Shown here: positions 1 to 6,950 of the stretch, one piece after another
Layout of the letters: each line of letters begins with the position of its first letter
Position numbering within the stretch: the stretch's first letter is position 1
The notes under the pieces: model-generated
Told to the model about the DNA's origin: nothing
Seen by the model: the letters and a program-made list of their open reading frames with translations, nothing else
The model's database searches: none
Made by a program: the position numbers and the translations under genes
Assembly (NCBI GenBank): GCA_937902605.1
Contig: CALFNC010000023.1
Span: 1 to 7,732 of the forward strand
DNA length: 7,732 bases
Source: an uncultured Acidobacteriota bacterium
GTDB taxonomy: Bacteria; Acidobacteriota; Thermoanaerobaculia; UBA5066
Reading direction: 5' to 3'

Positions 1-395
1 TCGGCATCGTCGAGAAGAACGCGATCATGATGATCGACTTCGCCCTCGACGCCGAACGGAAGGAAGGGAAGGCCCCCGGCGACGCGATCTTCCAGGCGGC
101 CCTGCTCCGGTTCCGGCCGATCGTGATGACCACGATGGCCGCCCTCCTGGCCGGTGTGCCGCTAGCCGTCGGCTCGGGGATCGGCTCGGAGCTCCGCCGG
201 CCCCTCGGCATCGCCATCGTCGGCGGCCTCATCTTCAGCCAGCTCCTGACTCTCTACACGACACCCGTCATCTACCTCGCCTTCGACCGCCTCGCCCGGC
301 GCCTGACGGGGAGGTCGGCGGCCGGAGCGCTCGCGTCTACGGCGCGCGACTCGGCCTCGTCCCCTGAAGCGCTCAGTCCGGCCGAGGGCAAATGA
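1..395 (+). CDS. mdtB: RND efflux transporter, MdtB/MuxB type, C-terminal end only (partial)
   Basis: The 5' part of this gene lies outside the window; the reading frame is open from base 3 and ends in TGA at 393-395. The roughly 130 visible residues are the last transmembrane helices of an inner-membrane proton/drug antiporter of the RND superfamily. The frame opens with [15 protein letters not shown], which is transmembrane helix 10. The Lys just before Asn corresponds to the essential proton-relay lysine of AcrB (Lys940). Next come the family blocks [36 protein letters not shown] and [11 protein letters not shown]. These match my memory of E. coli MdtB more closely than MdtC. A Glu replaces the first Lys of the usual IVKKN. 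The tail after FDRLARRL is a variable Ala/Ser-rich cytoplasmic end. The stop overlaps the start of the next RND gene (ATGA). In E. coli, MdtB and MdtC form a mixed trimer, so a heteromeric pump is expected here too. Confidence 0.93.
   Translation, partial: GIVEKNAIMMIDFALDAERKEGKAPGDAIFQAALLRFRPIVMTTMAALLAGVPLAVGSGIGSELRRPLGIAIVGGLIFSQLLTLYTTPVIYLAFDRLARRLTGRSAAGALASTARDSASSPEALSPAEGK
384..388 (+). promoter_or_regulatory. Shine-Dalgarno-like GAGGG inside the mdtB tail, before mdtC
   Basis: GAGGG lies only 3 bases ahead of the ATG at 392, which is short for a free-standing ribosome binding site. With the ATGA overlap it suggests mdtC is translated mainly by ribosomes finishing mdtB (translational coupling). 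Seen directly; the coupling is inference. Confidence 0.45.
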
Positions 396-3300
396 GTCTC
401 TCCTCCCCCTTCATCCACCGCCCTGTAGCCACGACGCTCCTGACGGTCGCTATAGCTCTCGCGGGAGCAATTGCTTTCCAGTTCCTCCCGGTCTCTCCGC
501 TTCCCCAGGTCGAGTTCCCGACGATCAGCGTGTCGGCCGGCCTCCCCGGCGCCAGCCCCGAGACGATGGCCTCCTCCGTCGCCACACCGCTCGAGCGTCA
601 GTTCGGACGGATCGCCGGAGTGACCGAGATGACGTCGGCGAGCTCCCTCGGGTCGACGAGCATCACCCTCCAATTCGATCTCTCCCGGAACATCGACGCG
701 GCGGCCCGCGACGTCCAGGCCGCCATCAACGCTGCCCGCGGGCAGCTCCCGGCGAACCTACCGAACAACCCGCGATACCGGAAGGTCAACCCGGCCGATG
801 CGCCGATCATGCTCCTCTGCCTCACCTCCGATCTCTACGACCGGGCGAATATGTATGACATCGCCTCCACCGTCCTCCAGCAGAAGCTGGCGCAGGTGAA
901 CGGGGTGGGCCAGGTTTACGTCGGCGGGGGGGCCCTGCCGGCCGTCCGGGTCGACGTCAACCCAACCCTCCTCCAGAACAACGGGATCGGGATGGAGAAC
1001 GTCCGGGCCGTCCTGGCCTCCGCCAACGTCAATCTCCCGAAGGGGCAGGTGGCCGACGAGATGCGCGCCTGGTCGATCGGGGCGACCGACCAGCTGATGA
1101 AGGCGGACGAGTACAAGCCGCTCATCGTCCGCTACCGGGCCGGCGCCGCCGTCCGGCTCTCCGACGTGGCCAACGTCACCGACTCGGTCGAGGACGTCCG
1201 AACGGCGGGGCTGTCGAATGGGAAGCCTGCCATCATCATGATCGTCTTCCGGCAGCCTGGAGCGAACATTATCGAGACGGTCGACGGGATCCGCGCCGTC
1301 CTCCCCCAACTCCAGGCCTCGATCCCCCCCGCCATCAAGCTGAACGTCGTCATCGATGCCACGAGGACGATCCGCGCCTCGGTCCGGGACGTCGAGATCA
1401 CGCTCCTGATCTCGATCTCGCTCGTGATCCTGGTCGTGTTCCTCTTCCTGCGGAACGTCCGGTCGACCTTCATCCCGAGCGTCGCGGTCCCGGTGTCGCT
1501 GATCGGCACGTTCGGGGTGATGTACCTCCTAGGCTACTCGATCGACAATCTCTCGTTGATGGCGCTGACGGTGGCGACCGGCTTCGTCGTCGACGACGCC
1601 ATCGTCGTCATCGAGAACATCACCCGCCACCTGGAGACGGGGCTCTCCCCTCTTCAGGCGGCCCTCGTCGGCGCCAAGGAGATCGGCTTCACCGTTATCT
1701 CCATGAGCATGTCCCTGATTGCCGTCTTCATCCCGATCCTCCTGATGGGCGGTATCGTCGGCCGCCTCTTCCGGGAGTTCGCGGTCACCCTCTCGGTCGC
1801 CATCGCCGTCTCGATGGTCATCTCGCTGACGGCCACGCCGATGATGTGCGCCAGGCTGCTGAAGCCGCACGGCGAAGAGAAACACGGCCGGCTCTACTGC
1901 GCGAACGAGGCGGCGTTCGCGTGGATCCTCCGGAAGTACGAGACCTCGCTCGCCTGGGTCCTGAGGCACCAACCGCTAACCCTGGCCGTGACCCTCTTGA
2001 CGATGGCGGCGACCATCTTCCTCTACGTGAAGGTCCCGAAGGGGTTCTTTCCCCAGCAAGATGCCGGACGGCTCACCGGGAGCATCGTGGCCGACCAGGC
2101 GACCTCGTTCCAGTTGATGCAGCCGAAGCTGGAGGAGTTCGTCAAGGTCGTGATGCAGGACCCGGCCGTTGAGAGCGCGAATGGCTTCCTCGGCGGCGGA
2201 ACGACGAACACGGGGCGGATGTTCATCGGCCTGAAGCCGAAGGAGCAGCGGGACGCCAACCCCGACGAGGTGATCGCGCGGCTCCGCGGAAAGCTCGCCC
2301 ATGTCCCCGGCGCCACCCTCTACCTCCAGCCGGTCCAGGACCTCCGGATCGGCGGCCGCCCCGGCGCGGCGCAGTTCCAGTACACCCTCCAGGGGGACGA
2401 CACGGCGGAGCTCTTCGAGTGGGCCCCGAAGGTCCTCGAGCGGCTCCGGACGCTGAAGGAGCTGACTGACGTCAACAGCGACCAGCTGAACAAGGGACTT
2501 CAGTCGTCGCTCGCGATCGACCGGGCCACCGCCGCGCGCCTCGGCATCACCACACAGAACATCGACGACACCCTCTACAGCGCTTTCGGCCAGCGCCCGG
2601 TCTCGACGATCTACACGCCGCTCAACCAATACCGCGTGATCCTCGGCGTCGACCCGAGGTTCTGGCAGGACCCGGAAGGGCTCAAATACATCTACGTTCG
2701 CTCCCGGACCGGCGACCTGGTCCCGCTCTCGGCCATCGCGCGGATCACGAACGATACGACGTCCCTGACCGTCAACCACCAGGGGCAGTTCCCCGCCGTG
2801 ACTATCTCGTTCAACCTGCCGCCCGGCATGGCGCTCGGCACCGCCGTGGACGCGATCACCCGCGCGCAGGCAGAGATGCGCGTTCCCGGCAGCATCCGCG
2901 GAATGTTCATGGGGACGGCACAGGCGTTCAAGGCGTCGCTGAAGGACGAGCCGATCCTGATCCTGGCCGCCGTCCTGGCGGTCTACATCGTTCTCGGCGT
3001 CCTCTATGAAAGCCTGATCCACCCGGTGACGATTCTCTCCACCATCCCGTCCGCGGGCGTTGGCGCGCTCGTTGCCCTTCTCCTCTTCAAGACGGAGCTG
3101 TCGGTGATCGCCCTGATCGGGATCATCCTCTTGATCGGCATCGTCAAGAAGAACGCGATCCTGATGATCGACTTCGCCATCGAGGCCGAGCGGAAGAATC
3201 AGAAGGGCCCGGAGCAAGCGATCTTCGAGGCCTGCCTCCTTCGCTTTCGCCCCATCACCATGACGACCATGGCCGCCCTACTCGGAGGGCTGCCGCTCGC

Positions 3301-3508
3301 CCTCGGCAGGGGCACCGGGTCCGAGCTGCGGCGCCCGCTCGGGATCTCCATCGTCGGCGGCCTTATCTTCAGCCAGATGTTGACGCTCTACACCACGCCC
3401 GTTGTCTACCTCTACCTCGACCGCTTCCGCCTCCGGTTTGGAGCCTTCCGGCGACATCTCCTCGGTCGCCCGCTCCCCGCGAGGGACAAGGCCGGAGCCG
3501 CGGCATGA
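392..3508 (+). CDS. mdtC: RND multidrug efflux transporter, MdtC/MuxC type (complete)
   Basis: A 1038-residue inner-membrane proton/drug antiporter; E. coli MdtC is about 1025 residues. The N-terminus ([21 protein letters not shown]) is helix 1. It is followed by the porter-domain block [20 protein letters not shown] and by [17 protein letters not shown]. Helix 2 spans about residues 336-353. Helix 4 carries the proton-relay pair Asp401-Asp402 in [19 protein letters not shown], and helix 10 carries Lys920 in IVKKNAI, so the translocation residues are intact. KGFFPQQD at 550-557 opens the second periplasmic half, and [15 protein letters not shown] marks helix 8. Block for block it follows MdtC rather than AcrB. 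The start at 392 overlaps the mdtB stop and its own stop overlaps the outer-membrane factor start, so all three genes sit on one transcript. It probably works as a heterotrimer with the MdtB-type subunit plus an adaptor encoded upstream. Known MdtBC substrates include bile salts and novobiocin; the substrate here is unknown. Confidence 0.96.
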   Translation: MSLSSPFIHRPVATTLLTVAIALAGAIAFQFLPVSPLPQVEFPTISVSAGLPGASPETMASSVATPLERQFGRIAGVTEMTSASSLGSTSITLQFDLSRNIDAAARDVQAAINAARGQLPANLPNNPRYRKVNPADAPIMLLCLTSDLYDRANMYDIASTVLQQKLAQVNGVGQVYVGGGALPAVRVDVNPTLLQNNGIGMENVRAVLASANVNLPKGQVADEMRAWSIGATDQLMKADEYKPLIVRYRAGAAVRLSDVANVTDSVEDVRTAGLSNGKPAIIMIVFRQPGANIIETVDGIRAVLPQLQASIPPAIKLNVVIDATRTIRASVRDVEITLLISISLVILVVFLFLRNVRSTFIPSVAVPVSLIGTFGVMYLLGYSIDNLSLMALTVATGFVVDDAIVVIENITRHLETGLSPLQAALVGAKEIGFTVISMSMSLIAVFIPILLMGGIVGRLFREFAVTLSVAIAVSMVISLTATPMMCARLLKPHGEEKHGRLYCANEAAFAWILRKYETSLAWVLRHQPLTLAVTLLTMAATIFLYVKVPKGFFPQQDAGRLTGSIVADQATSFQLMQPKLEEFVKVVMQDPAVESANGFLGGGTTNTGRMFIGLKPKEQRDANPDEVIARLRGKLAHVPGATLYLQPVQDLRIGGRPGAAQFQYTLQGDDTAELFEWAPKVLERLRTLKELTDVNSDQLNKGLQSSLAIDRATAARLGITTQNIDDTLYSAFGQRPVSTIYTPLNQYRVILGVDPRFWQDPEGLKYIYVRSRTGDLVPLSAIARITNDTTSLTVNHQGQFPAVTISFNLPPGMALGTAVDAITRAQAEMRVPGSIRGMFMGTAQAFKASLKDEPILILAAVLAVYIVLGVLYESLIHPVTILSTIPSAGVGALVALLLFKTELSVIALIGIILLIGIVKKNAILMIDFAIEAERKNQKGPEQAIFEACLLRFRPITMTTMAALLGGLPLALGRGTGSELRRPLGISIVGGLIFSQMLTLYTTPVVYLYLDRFRLRFGAFRRHLLGRPLPARDKAGAAA
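3494..3497 (+). promoter_or_regulatory. Ribosome binding site (GGAG) of the outer-membrane factor gene
   Basis: GGAG stands 7 bases before the ATG at 3505, inside the last codons of mdtC. It supports this ATG, which overlaps the mdtC TGA as ATGA, as the true start. Confidence 0.6.
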
Positions 3509-4950
3509 AGCGCCTCGCCCTATTCGCTTCAGTCCCGGCCCTTGCCGCTCTCCTCGCCGGCTGCGCCGTCGGCCCTGACTACCGGCGGCCCGACGCTCCC
3601 GTCCCGGACGCCTGGAAGGAAGCCGCCGGGAAGTGGAAAACCGCCGAGCCGAAGGATCAGCTCTCGCGTGGGCAATGGTGGGACGTCTTCCAGGACCCTG
3701 GCCTCGCGGCCCTCGAGGAGCAGCTCGACGTCTCCAACCAGAGCATCGCCCAGGCCGAGGCGCAGTTCAGGGCGGCGGCCGCGATCTCGCGCGGTGCCCG
3801 CGCCGCCTTCCTCCCGTCTGTCACCACCTCTCCGTCGGCCATTCGCTCCCAGGGCGCGCAGGGGCGGGTCTCGACCCCGGGCACGACCTCCCCGACTGGC
3901 AACACGTACCAGCTCCCGGTCGACGCCTCCTGGGAGCTGGATCTCTTCGGCCGGATCCGCCGGAACCTCGAGGCGGGCCTCGCCGGCGAGCAGGCCGCCG
4001 GAGCCCAGCTCGAGGCGGTCCGTCTCGCGATGCAGGCCCAGCTGGCGTCGGTCTGGTTCACGCTCCAAGGCGTCGACGCCCAGCAGCAGCTCCTGGCCAC
4101 CAACGTGGCGGGCTACGAGAAGGCTCTCGATCTGACGACGAACCGGTACAAGCAGGGGGTCGTCTCCGGCGTGGACGTCGCCCAGGCGAAGACCCAGCTC
4201 GAGTCGACCCGCGCCCAGCTGACGGAGCTCGGGATCACGCGCGCCCAGCAGGAGCACGCCCTTGCCGTCCTGATCGGGAAGGCGCCCTCGACCGTCACGA
4301 TCCCTTCAGCGCCTCTTTCGGCGAAACCACCGGAGATCCCGGTGGGTCTCCCATCCGGGCTCGTTGAGCTGCGCCCCGACGTGGCGGTCGCCGAGAGACG
4401 GATGGCCGCCGCAAACGCCCAGATCGGGGTGGCGAAGGCCGCCTACTTCCCAACGCTGACCCTCTCTGGCTCCGCCGGCTATCAGTCATCGGCCCTGACG
4501 GACTTCTTCTCGCTTCCCAACCGCTTCTGGTCACTCGGCCCCGCCTTCCTCGCCACCCTCTTCGACGGAGGCCGCCGGAAGGCCGCTACGGACCAGGCGA
4601 TCGCGAACTACGACGCCACCGTCGCTTCCTACCGGGCCACTGTCCTCGGCGCCCTCCAGGACGTGGAGGACAACCTCGTGGCGCTCCGGCTGCTGGAGGT
4701 GGAGGCGGCGCAGCAGGCCGAGGCCGTCACCGCGGCCGAGAGGGCGCTCGCCATTGCAAAGAACCGTTACGACGTTGGTATCACGACCTACCTGGAGGTG
4801 GTCACCGCGCAGAGTATCGCCCTCGGCGCCGAACGGACCGCCCTCGACCTCGCGACCCGAAGGATGACTGGGAGCGTCAACCTCGTACGGGCGCTGGGCG
4901 GGGGCTGGAAGAACCCCGACGCCGGGCCGCCGCTCTCGGCCGGTCGCTGA
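3505..4950 (+). CDS. Outer-membrane factor lipoprotein, NodT/OprM family (efflux channel)
   Basis: A 481-residue TolC-type channel, the usual length for the NodT/OprM/OpmB group. The N-terminus has a lipoprotein signal: MKR, a hydrophobic stretch, then the lipobox LLAGC, with Cys20 as the lipidation site. AVGPDYRRPDAPVP directly after it is the classic start of mature NodT-family channels. The protein has two homologous outer-membrane efflux halves. Paired motifs show the duplication: NRYKQGVVSGVDVAQAKTQL from Asn213 and NRYDVGITTYLEVVTAQS from Asn420. WELDLFGRIRR and the block RPDVAVAERRMAAANAQIG from Arg290 are also family signatures. Mature trimers form a beta-barrel in the outer membrane and an alpha-helical tunnel through the periplasm. 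Its overlap with mdtC says it is the exit duct of this pump, as OpmB is for MuxABC. E. coli mdtABCD has no such gene and uses TolC. The stop is 13 bases from the end of the convergent xth. Confidence 0.95.
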   Translation: MKRLALFASVPALAALLAGCAVGPDYRRPDAPVPDAWKEAAGKWKTAEPKDQLSRGQWWDVFQDPGLAALEEQLDVSNQSIAQAEAQFRAAAAISRGARAAFLPSVTTSPSAIRSQGAQGRVSTPGTTSPTGNTYQLPVDASWELDLFGRIRRNLEAGLAGEQAAGAQLEAVRLAMQAQLASVWFTLQGVDAQQQLLATNVAGYEKALDLTTNRYKQGVVSGVDVAQAKTQLESTRAQLTELGITRAQQEHALAVLIGKAPSTVTIPSAPLSAKPPEIPVGLPSGLVELRPDVAVAERRMAAANAQIGVAKAAYFPTLTLSGSAGYQSSALTDFFSLPNRFWSLGPAFLATLFDGGRRKAATDQAIANYDATVASYRATVLGALQDVEDNLVALRLLEVEAAQQAEAVTAAERALAIAKNRYDVGITTYLEVVTAQSIALGAERTALDLATRRMTGSVNLVRALGGGWKNPDAGPPLSAGR

Positions 4951-4956
4951 ACCGGC
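4939..4956. terminator. Short GC-rich hairpin at the convergent gene ends (weak terminator candidate)
   Basis: GCCGGT at 4939-4944 pairs with ACCGGC at 4951-4956 around a 6-base loop that contains the outer-membrane factor stop codon. It lies at the junction of two convergent genes, where a bidirectional terminator would be useful. There is no T-run after either arm, so intrinsic termination is doubtful; a 6-bp GC stem can also arise by chance in DNA this GC-rich. Confidence 0.22.
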
Positions 4957-4963
4957 GGCGAAA

Positions 4964-5743
4964 CTACTCCCCAAACTCCCCGAACTCGGCGATCACGGGG
5001 GCGTGGTCGGAGGGGAGCTTTCCTTTCCGCTCGTCCCGGTCGACCGACACCGAGGCGAGCCGCGCCGCGAGCGGCGGCGTGACGAGGAGATGGTCGATTC
5101 GCAGACCGTCGTTTTTCGGGAACCCCAGCTCCCGGTAGTCCCACCACGTGAAGACCTGGTCTTCCGGTCGGACCTGCCGGAGAGCGTCGACGAGCTCCAA
5201 CCCCTTTAGCGCCTCGAAGGCGGCCCGGGCGTCCGGATGGCAGAGGACCGTCTCCCTCCACTTCTCCGGGTTCTTCACGTCCCGGTCCCCGGGGGCGATG
5301 TTGAAGTCACCGCAGAGAACGGCCGGGCGCCTCGAGTCGAGGTGCGAGGCGGCCCAGACTTGCAGCCGGCCAAGCCACCGGAGCTTGTAGGCCCACTTCT
5401 CGCTCCCGACTTCCTTCCCGTTCGGGACGTAGGCCGAGACGACGCGGACCCCCTTCACCGTCGCCGCGATCAGCCGGGCCTCCGGGTCGGTGTCGGCGTC
5501 TCCCATCCCCCACTCGACATCGGCCGGCTCCTCGCGCGAGAGGATCGCCACGCCGTTGTAAGTCTTCTGCCCGTGCGTCACCGCCTTCCAGCCGGCCGCC
5601 TCCAGCGCCTCCCGAGGGAAGTCGGCGTCGGTCACCTTCAGCTCCTGCAGGCAGACGACGTCCGGCCCCTGCCGGGCGAGGAAGGCCAGCAGCCGGTCCA
5701 GCCGAGCTCGGACCGAGTTGACGTTCCAGGTGACGATGCGCAT
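4964..5743 (-). CDS. xth: Exodeoxyribonuclease III (Xth/ExoA family AP endonuclease)
   Basis: A 259-residue enzyme of the endonuclease/exonuclease/phosphatase fold; E. coli Xth is 268. It cuts DNA 5' to abasic sites and removes 3' blocking groups in base-excision repair, in the cytoplasm and with Mg2+. The family residues are present: Asn7 in TWNVN, Glu34 in CLQELK (metal ligand), Tyr105 in SAYVPNG, Asp146 and Asn148 in CGDFNIAP, Asp217 in GLRIDHLL, and Asp246-His247 in PSDHAPV (catalytic His). The block FTWWDYRELGF is typical of the Xth branch. The start is the ATG at 5743 because homologues begin with this M-R/K-hydrophobic strand. The frame stays open upstream, but those residues are the out-of-frame peptidase remnant, not Xth. 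No good ribosome binding site lies close to this ATG; a perfect AGGAGG sits 24 bases away. It ends with TAG, convergent with the efflux operon. Confidence 0.95.
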   Translation of the reverse strand: MRIVTWNVNSVRARLDRLLAFLARQGPDVVCLQELKVTDADFPREALEAAGWKAVTHGQKTYNGVAILSREEPADVEWGMGDADTDPEARLIAATVKGVRVVSAYVPNGKEVGSEKWAYKLRWLGRLQVWAASHLDSRRPAVLCGDFNIAPGDRDVKNPEKWRETVLCHPDARAAFEALKGLELVDALRQVRPEDQVFTWWDYRELGFPKNDGLRIDHLLVTPPLAARLASVSVDRDERKGKLPSDHAPVIAEFGEFGE

Positions 5744-5767
5744 CCGGAAGAGTCTACCGGTCGGAAG

Positions 5768-5773
5768 CCTCCT
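5768..5773 (-). promoter_or_regulatory. AGGAGG Shine-Dalgarno-like sequence, displaced from the xth start
   Basis: A perfect AGGAGG touches the TGA (5775-5773) of the upstream peptidase remnant but ends 24 bases before the xth ATG, against the usual 5-10. No ATG, GTG or TTG occurs at proper spacing after it. Either xth initiates without it, or it is a chance motif, or bases have been gained between it and the start. Confidence 0.3.
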
Positions 5774-6271
5774 CAGCTCACCGGCCGGAGAGGCCTCGGG
5801 GCGATCGGTGGCGGGGGCGGCAGGTCCTTCGGGTCCTGCGCGATCTTCTTCAGCAGGAGGTCGACGACATGATCGAGCTGCACGTCCTTCCCCCCGAGGA
5901 ACCCGTCCGGACCGGGATCCAACGTCACGTCGCGGTCGACGCCGTGCCCTTCGATCACCCACTGCTTCCCGCGCGGGTCCCACCCGCCGAATTCGGGCGC
6001 CCAACTGGTAGGCGTGCCCCACGCTCAGCTCGCCGAAGATCTCTCCCAGCAGGTCGGCCAGGTCGTCGTGCGAGGAGATCCGGTCCGCCAGCGGGCCGTA
6101 CTGCTTCCAGATGCCGTCCCAATCGACGCCGTGCATCTTCGGGTGTTGGGGATCCGCAGCCAGTGGAGCTTTCCCTCGAGGGCGCGCAGCTCGTCGTAGT
6201 TCCCCGCCGGGATCGGGACCTGGACCACCCGCTCGGCAAGGCCGTCGAAGTCGATCCGGATCGGGGTGGGC
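5773..6271 (-). pseudogene. Peptidase remnant, part 3: broken catalytic region and C-terminus
   Basis: Three short blocks in two frames. The first (to about 6150) reads PIRIDFDGLAERVVQVPIPA then GKLHWLRIPN, the last propeller blade. The second (about 6145-6002) reads HPKMHGVDWDGIWKQYGPLA, then DDLADLLGEIFGELSVGHAY. This is the start of the tricorn catalytic core; His at 6014-6016 aligns with the catalytic His (tricorn His746). The third (6000-5776) reads APEFGGWDPRGKQWVIEGHG, then VDRDVTLDPGPDGFLGGKDV, then a helix and a proline-rich tail before TGA. Between blocks two and three about 260-280 family residues are gone, including the nucleophilic Ser and the PDZ domain. The second block shares its frame with xth, which makes xth look falsely extended upstream. 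Confidence 0.75.
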
Positions 6272-6272
6272 T

Positions 6273-6950
6273 TTCCTCTTCCTTCGCTGTCCCTTTCTTC
6301 GCGTCCTTGGCGTCGTCGTTCTTGCCGTCCTTGGCATCCTTTTCATCCGGCTTCGGCGGGTCGACGTCGCCGCGCGGCACGAACGGGAGGGCGCCGTCCG
6401 CCTGGAGGGCCAGGACGAAGGGGAGCGTCGCGTCGTTCACGATGAACCGGGGTTCGTTCCGGTCGAGGTAGGGATTGATGTAACGGCCGGAGAGGAAATA
6501 GAGGAACTTCTCCTTCGGGTCCCACGCCGGCGAGAAGGAGTGAAACATCGGGTCGGTCCCCGGGACGCTTTTCCGCGTTTCGGCGTCCCAGACCCGGACC
6601 TGTCCGAAGAGGTTCTTCAGCGTGACGACGTACGCGAGGGTGCGGGAATCGGGCGACCAGACGTACTTCGTGATCTCCCCTTCCGAGAGGTCGACGGAGG
6701 CGTCCGCGCCGGTCAAGGCGTCCGTCACGCGCAGCCGATGCTTCTCGTCGGCCCAGGCGATCCGCTCCCCGTCCTTCGACAGGGCCCACGAGCCGAGCGT
6801 CGCCTTCGGGTCGACGAAGCACTCGCGCTCCTGGAGGCGGTCGCTTGGCAGCTGGATCGGGACCTGGTCGCTCCTCCCACTGGCCAGGTCGTAGACCCAG
6901 ATGCCCGTCCTGTGCTGGTAAAAGATCTTCCCCTCGCCCATCGATGGCTA
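6273..6950 (-). pseudogene. Peptidase remnant, part 2: propeller blades and charged linker
   Basis: This continues part 1 in the same frame after the TAG, reading PSMGEGKIFYQHRTGIWVYD, then blades with WSPDSRTLAYV and the family block FHSFSPAWDPKEKFLYFLSG with RYINPYLDRNEP. After VLALQADGALPFVP comes a Lys/Asp/Glu-rich low-complexity linker of about 35 residues, as is common at this position in relatives. The frame is lost at the AAA run 6274-6272. SWALSKDGERIAWADEKHRL looks like two separate blades joined in frame, with roughly 85 residues missing by comparison with remembered homologues. An ATG at 6941 opens this stretch, but it is an internal Met of the original protein with no ribosome binding site of note, so it is not a separate gene. 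Confidence 0.7.
6302..6338 (-). repeat. 24-bp imperfect tandem repeat coding the Asp-Ala-Lys linker
   Basis: On the + strand, cgtccttggcgtc at 6302-6314 recurs as cgtccttggcatc at 6326-6338, a 24-base period. On the coding strand it gives an eight-residue repeat built on DAKD in the charged linker of the peptidase remnant. Such repeats expand and contract easily and are expected in low-complexity linkers. Confidence 0.5.

Noticed and set aside
1976..3217. Minus-strand open frame (413 codons) inside mdtC
   Set aside because: Asp/Arg/Leu-rich mirror of a conserved RND transporter; no initiation signal or family similarity.
5744..6346. Xth with a 200-residue N-terminal extension
   Set aside because: The upstream frame is Arg/Pro-rich out-of-frame text plus one block of the peptidase catalytic core; Xth proteins start at the M-R-I-V strand.
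5955..6941. Independent gene starting at the ATG at 6941
   Set aside because: The Met is an internal residue of the propeller directly after the premature TAG, and the last third of the frame is nonsense after the frameshift.
6948..6950. Programmed readthrough or pyrrolysine at the TAG
   Set aside because: The same gene carries further frame lesions and lacks its catalytic part, xth uses TAG as a normal stop, and the expected residue is Trp; a nonsense mutation is simpler.
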